Shown here in pieces: positions 61,101 through 64,000 of a DNA stretch of 64,000 nt (position 1 is the first letter of the stretch; each line of letters opens with the position of its first letter). The DNA comes from Alphaproteobacteria bacterium (GTDB lineage Bacteria; Pseudomonadota; Alphaproteobacteria; Sphingomonadales; Emcibacteraceae): positions 69,187 through 133,186 of the forward strand of contig NVTE01000003.1 in NCBI GenBank assembly GCA_002401455.1. The letters run 5' to 3'. A program made the translations under genes and the position numbers. The notes beneath the pieces are model-generated. The model did not search any database. It was given only the letters and a program-made list of their open reading frames with translations, and had not been told where the DNA came from.

Positions 61101-61847
61101 TCCCTTTCCCAGGCGACAAAATCCTCGGCCGGGATTGCTCCCGTCACAGGATTTTTTGACCTGTCCGGTAAGTTCTCCGGCGAAGGGGTCAGTCAGTATG
61201 ACATGGTATATTCCCTGACTGGGAACGGAAAGATCGTAGCCAGCCCCGGGCTGATCACCGGCATTGATATTCCCGCTCTCAGCAGCCAACTGTCCGATAT
61301 GAGCAGCAATGGGGCCTTTCTTAAATTACTGGGTACGACCCTGTCAGGGGGGGAGACCTCCTATAATGGTGGGAAAAGTACTCTGGTTGCTAAAGAAGGA
61401 AAATTGCAGTTCAGCCCCTTTGATGTTGATCTGGATGGGGCAAAGTCAAATGTGAAAATGGCCGTTGATCTGGTGGGCTGGAAAATCAACTCCACCGGCC
61501 GCCTGTCCCTTATTGAGCATCCCAACGCCCCGCCCATTGGTGTCAGTGTCACCGGCGATGTCAGTAATCCCCAGGTGGTGTATAAAACCGACCGCCTGAA
61601 AAAATATGTCGGGGCAAAAATCGCCTCTAATATGCTCCAGAAACTGGTGGGGGGTGAAGGGGGCCTTGAAGGAATTTTCGGTGATCCGCCGAAACCGATG
61701 GCTCCGGCGGTGGGGGATGCGGAGCCAGCGGCGGCAAAGAAAAATCCCAAACCCGTCGAAGAGTTTGGCAAGCGCCTGCTGCAGAAATTGTTTGAGAAGG
61801 AAGCCGACAAAAAAGAAGAGCCAAAGCCGGACAATTCTGATCCCTGA
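58191..61847 (+). CDS. AsmA-family protein, 1218 residues
   Basis: A single N-terminal membrane helix (about 20-39, 'LGLGVVIVMLVGAILVVPSF') is followed by 'TGRKVMIKGDISLSLLPTSA', the AsmA start of the periplasmic domain, and a very long beta-rich chain. The C-terminal 'GLITGIDIPALSS' and 'GGKSTLVAKEGKLQFSPFDV' fit the AsmA C-terminal domain. Family members form grooves that carry phospholipids between inner and outer membranes. A low-complexity 'QNSGQNSGQK' lies near residue 545, and the extreme C-terminus is Lys/Pro-rich. It is clearly longer than E. coli AsmA (617), nearer to the YhdP/TamB size class. Confidence 0.88.
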   Translation: MLPYTRFTAGQAEKNLKKLGLGLGVVIVMLVGAILVVPSFLNWNEYKDQIEQTASDITGRKVMIKGDISLSLLPTSALSVKDVSVTNLDEGHAEYMLSLKSLDIKVSFPSVISSLFGGKVKVEKFILVDPVVALEVLPDGRVNWDLGGAPSEGAAPAFSADVSFDKFQIVNGQISFENMASHQMELLRKINANVKVKSINGPFEVTGSAKYKGLDADLSFQLGKIRPGKKVPVTLGVTLLDGRAKANIIGGVILSGKDSSFSGKLDLTARDSGDIFTVIDRFNGQKSPSAITVGQNFSLDAVVVIAADNVAVKDLNIRMGQSRGQGSAEVSLNPETPGKIKIRADLSINKLDMDPLLVAFAELKKPPPQGGVNEAGDVAGTPGQDDLLKQFSGKLDIKLGALKYNGKIASQISVKLLAKEGVVDISTLQARMPGGSALMFKGRVAENQESGTSALTGDLSLNASNLRGLLSWLKVDMSDIPSGQMAQFSYKSGLKISRDLLQFYAIDGKLDAFSFNGGVSYALTGRPSYGLSLDVRNLNLDSYRASQNSGQNSGQKPDLKKALSVLEDFDANYKISLANVTVSGLKIRAGQLEGLLLGGKLEAKVIKLTDVVGINLMASGQGMNFGSKPEFTVKLSVQAKSLSGLQRTLKLEDGLDLRRLGAMKIDGTITSTYERMDVDLKSSLGINKIDVKGVIRSATMKQFPDIGSADLAVNGRSTSLAALIDQLDLPLTRPRAKDDRPVALKGRLKASSDFIDLDGKVNIAAGEIIVKGRRRGQGAAASLDVALDLKGAETREFIRGLGIDFQPSEKNLGPIALKMKVTGTGDSYAFSNIVGDVGPVKLSGSGKLNMALAKPTFDFNLKAGDIPLHDFLMQTAANKTENNAYGQWTRSAMDLSLLSAYDGQARISAASLRYNGYVFENPTFGMVLKDGVITVNDFTGRLFGGDVAMSGSFGGAAKPKMDITMNLKRASLSQATKSSAGIAPVTGFFDLSGKFSGEGVSQYDMVYSLTGNGKIVASPGLITGIDIPALSSQLSDMSSNGAFLKLLGTTLSGGETSYNGGKSTLVAKEGKLQFSPFDVDLDGAKSNVKMAVDLVGWKINSTGRLSLIEHPNAPPIGVSVTGDVSNPQVVYKTDRLKKYVGAKIASNMLQKLVGGEGGLEGIFGDPPKPMAPAVGDAEPAAAKKNPKPVEEFGKRLLQKLFEKEADKKEEPKPDNSDP

Positions 61848-61852
61848 CTATT

Positions 61853-62074
61853 TTAATCCTTAAGGGCGTGTTTCAGGACAAAAACCCGGATTGCACTGCT
61901 GAGATTGCTTTCCCGTTGGTGATCAATGTTAGCGATCAGGCGGCTCAGGCTCAGCTCTTGAGCCTGGGCGATCTGCTTCAACTGATGCCAGAAGATATTT
62001 TCCAGGGTGATGCTGGTGTGATGCCCGGCAATGACAATCGAATGTTTTTTCAGTTCAGTTTCAGTGCCGGACAT
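61853..62074 (-). CDS. Ribbon-helix-helix domain protein
   Basis: 73 residues. 'KKHSIVIAGHHTSITLENIF' is the DNA-contacting strand and first helix; 'LKQIAQAQELSLSRLIANID' and 'NLSSAIRVFVLKHAL' complete an RHH fold of the RHH_4 type seen in Alphaproteobacteria. It probably binds DNA as a dimer. It lies 14 bases after fumarase on the same strand, so it is co-transcribed; regulation of fum is possible but unshown. Confidence 0.8.
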   Translation of the reverse strand: MSGTETELKKHSIVIAGHHTSITLENIFWHQLKQIAQAQELSLSRLIANIDHQRESNLSSAIRVFVLKHALKD

Positions 62075-62088
62075 TTGGATTTGGTTTC

Positions 62089-63699
62089 CTAAAGGTTCTG
62101 GAAGAAGTCGTTGCCTTTGTCGTCCACGACGATAAAGGCCGGGAAGTCCTTGACGTCGATCTTCCAGACGGCTTCCATGCCGAAGTCTTCAAAATCAAGC
62201 ACGTCAACCTTTGTGATGTTATTTTGGGCCAGGATCGCGGCCGGACCGCCGATAGATCCCAGATAGAAGCCGCGATGCTGATGGCAGGAGCTGGTGACCT
62301 GTTTGCTGCGGTTGCCTTTGGCCAGCATGACCATGCTGCCCCCATGGGCCTGAAATGTCTCCACATAGCTGTCCATGCGGCCGGCGGTTGTTGGGCCAAA
62401 GGAGCCGGAAGCATAGCCTTTCGGGGTCTTGGCTGGTCCGGCGTAGTAGACGATATGGTCTTTCATATAGTCAGGCATCGGTTTGCCATCTTCCAGGTTT
62501 TTCAGGATCGCGGCATGGGCCAGATCCCGGGCAACAATGATGGTCCCGGTCAGTGACAATCGGGTTTTGATCGGATATTTGCTCAGCTCGGCCAGGACCT
62601 GACCCATGGGCCGGTTCAGGTCAATCTTGACCACGGTCTGATGGAGGTTGTCTTCGGCAATTTCAGGCAGATATTGGGCCGGATTGCGTTCCAGTTGTTC
62701 AAGGAAAATGCCCTCGGCCGTTATCTTAGCCTTGGCCTGGCGGTCAGCGGAGCAGGAGACGCCGAAACCGATCGGTACAGAGGCCCCGTGGCGCGGTAGG
62801 CGGATGACCCGGACATCATGGCAGAAATATTTGCCGCCGAACTGGGCGCCGATGCCAAAATTCTGGGTCATCTTATGAATTTTTTCCTCAAGATCCGGCA
62901 CCCGGATGGCATGACCGTAGCCATTGCCTTTGGTCGGCAGACTGTCCAGATAATGGGCGCTGGCGAGCTTGACCGTTTTCAGGTTCATTTCAGCGCTCAA
63001 GCCCCCAATCACCACCGCCAGATGGTAGGGCGGGCAGGCAGAGGTGCCGAGAGTTTTTAGGGAGGTATCCAGGAATTCCAGCAGCTTGTCCTCGCGCATC
63101 ATTGCCGGGGTCTGCTGGAACAGGAAGGTCTTGTTGGCTGAGCCGCCGCCCTTGGCCATGAACAGGAAATGATATTCATTACCTTCTGTGGCGTATAATT
63201 CGATCTGGGCCGGGGCATTGTTCTTGGTATTGACCTCCTCAAACATGGTGATCGGGGCTAGTTGTGAATAACGAAGATTGGTGCCGGTATAGGTATCAAC
63301 GATTCCCTGGGACAAGGCGGCGCCATCCTCGCCCTCGGTCCAGACATATTGGCCTTTCTTGCCGACTACGATGGCGGTGCCGGTATCCTGACAGCCGGGC
63401 AGGACCATGCCGGCGGCTATATTGGCATTCTTCAGGAGTTCGGTGGCGACAAACCGGTCATTGTCCGAGGCCTCATCGTCTTTCAAAATGTTGGAGAGCT
63501 GTTGCAGGTGAGCCGGCCGTAACAGATGGGCGATGTCGCGCATGGCTTCCTTAGCCAGCAGGCGCAGGCCTTCTGGCTCCACTTTCAGGATAGTTTTACC
63601 GGCCACTGTTAGGGTGGAAACATAATCAGAGGTAATTTTCCGGTAGGGCGTTTTTTCACCCCCTAAAGGGAACATATCTGTATAATTTAAATCGGTCAT
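62089..63699 (-). CDS. fumA: Class I (iron-sulfur) fumarate hydratase
   Basis: 536 residues from ATG 63699 with AGGTGA five bases upstream (a GTG at 63708 lacks a site). Class I features: the N-terminal half with '[16 protein letters not shown]' and '[13 protein letters not shown]', the swapped C-terminal half with '[13 protein letters not shown]' and '[14 protein letters not shown]'. It interconverts fumarate and malate with an oxygen-sensitive 4Fe-4S cluster in the TCA cycle. First gene of a fum-RHH pair. Confidence 0.95.
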   Translation of the reverse strand: MTDLNYTDMFPLGGEKTPYRKITSDYVSTLTVAGKTILKVEPEGLRLLAKEAMRDIAHLLRPAHLQQLSNILKDDEASDNDRFVATELLKNANIAAGMVLPGCQDTGTAIVVGKKGQYVWTEGEDGAALSQGIVDTYTGTNLRYSQLAPITMFEEVNTKNNAPAQIELYATEGNEYHFLFMAKGGGSANKTFLFQQTPAMMREDKLLEFLDTSLKTLGTSACPPYHLAVVIGGLSAEMNLKTVKLASAHYLDSLPTKGNGYGHAIRVPDLEEKIHKMTQNFGIGAQFGGKYFCHDVRVIRLPRHGASVPIGFGVSCSADRQAKAKITAEGIFLEQLERNPAQYLPEIAEDNLHQTVVKIDLNRPMGQVLAELSKYPIKTRLSLTGTIIVARDLAHAAILKNLEDGKPMPDYMKDHIVYYAGPAKTPKGYASGSFGPTTAGRMDSYVETFQAHGGSMVMLAKGNRSKQVTSSCHQHRGFYLGSIGGPAAILAQNNITKVDVLDFEDFGMEAVWKIDVKDFPAFIVVDDKGNDFFQNL

Positions 63700-64000
63700 T
63701 TTCGTCACCTGGAATGGTTAAATCTGTTGATTAGTTAGTACCGCTTTTATGGGCAAAGGCCAAGGAATTTTGCGTGAGAGCCGACTTTATCAGAAGAATC
63801 TTTGGTGGTTGGAGCGGAATATTCTAGGGGTTGGGCGTGAGACGAGGTGTTTTTTTGCTGGAGCTACATGAAATGATTGCTTAAAAAGACCTTAAAATAG
63901 GGCAATGATATCAATATGATATAATTGAAATGTAAAAATGGATGGATTGTTATATCTGCTTCTGTCGGAGCAATGTAAGCCCCTGGCGAACGAGGCTATT
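63700..64000. other. Right edge: spacer and possible start of a gene
   Basis: AT-rich DNA upstream of fumA. On the plus strand TATAAT at 63920-63925 lacks a good -35. An ATG at 63938 opens a frame that is still open at the window edge (21 codons), without a ribosome binding site. Too little is visible to call a gene. Confidence 0.3.

Overview
The window reads as a stretch of an alphaproteobacterial chromosome of moderate G+C. The arguments are the family mix: a TipF-like degenerate EAL protein next to cheY/cheZ, an endonuclease-type MutL (no MutH), a DUF3035 lipoprotein after lspA, a class I fumarase beside an RHH protein, plant-type glutamate-cysteine ligase, and ubiquinone genes ubiA and ubiD. 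An order such as Kordiimonadales or Emcibacterales is a guess from gene content. No tRNA, rRNA, CRISPR array, transposase or phage structural gene was found. Almost everything is core housekeeping, with a few accessory islands.

Layout. 1-4.4 kb: the 3' end of a TPR protein gene, then tipF-like converging on cheY-cheZ (motility and chemotaxis). 4.6-9.8 kb: a MaoC hydratase, ribF, ileS, lspA and a small lipoprotein, closed by a hairpin. 9.8-14.6 kb: mutL, two small unknown genes, rsmD and rluB (rRNA modification) and tadA. 14.7-21.2 kb: mscS, an Na/Pi symporter coupled to a small coiled-coil gene, purD, xseA and an M23 peptidase. 21.3-24.8 kb: an AT-rich KAP NTPase gene (probable acquired or defence gene) and two DJ-1/PfpI proteins. 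25.1-28.8 kb: a TorF-type porin, pmbA and ubiD.

29.1-33.8 kb: two chemoreceptor genes with unrelated sensor halves but nearly identical signalling halves and matching terminators. 33.9-38.7 kb: soluble and membrane pyrophosphatases side by side, then ubiA and rsmE. 38.7-43 kb: a pentapeptide-repeat protein, a membrane retropepsin-like protease, gshA and an orphan ZnuA-like protein. 43.2-47.8 kb: bamD, recN and ligA. 47.9-49.8 kb: a flavin monooxygenase and, after a palindrome-rich spacer, a small unrecognised repeat protein. 49.9-55.6 kb: prmA, three tandem DUF2807 beta-repeat proteins and uvrD/pcrA. 55.7-64 kb: a CLC chloride protein with a thioesterase, a large AsmA protein, and an RHH protein with fumarase.

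The strongest candidates for undescribed biology are the FMDL-repeat protein at 49420-49800, the DUF2807 triplet at 51015-53302, the KAP NTPase at 21266-22738, and a CheZ carrying several FliM-like CheY-docking motifs. None of these is proven by the sequence alone.
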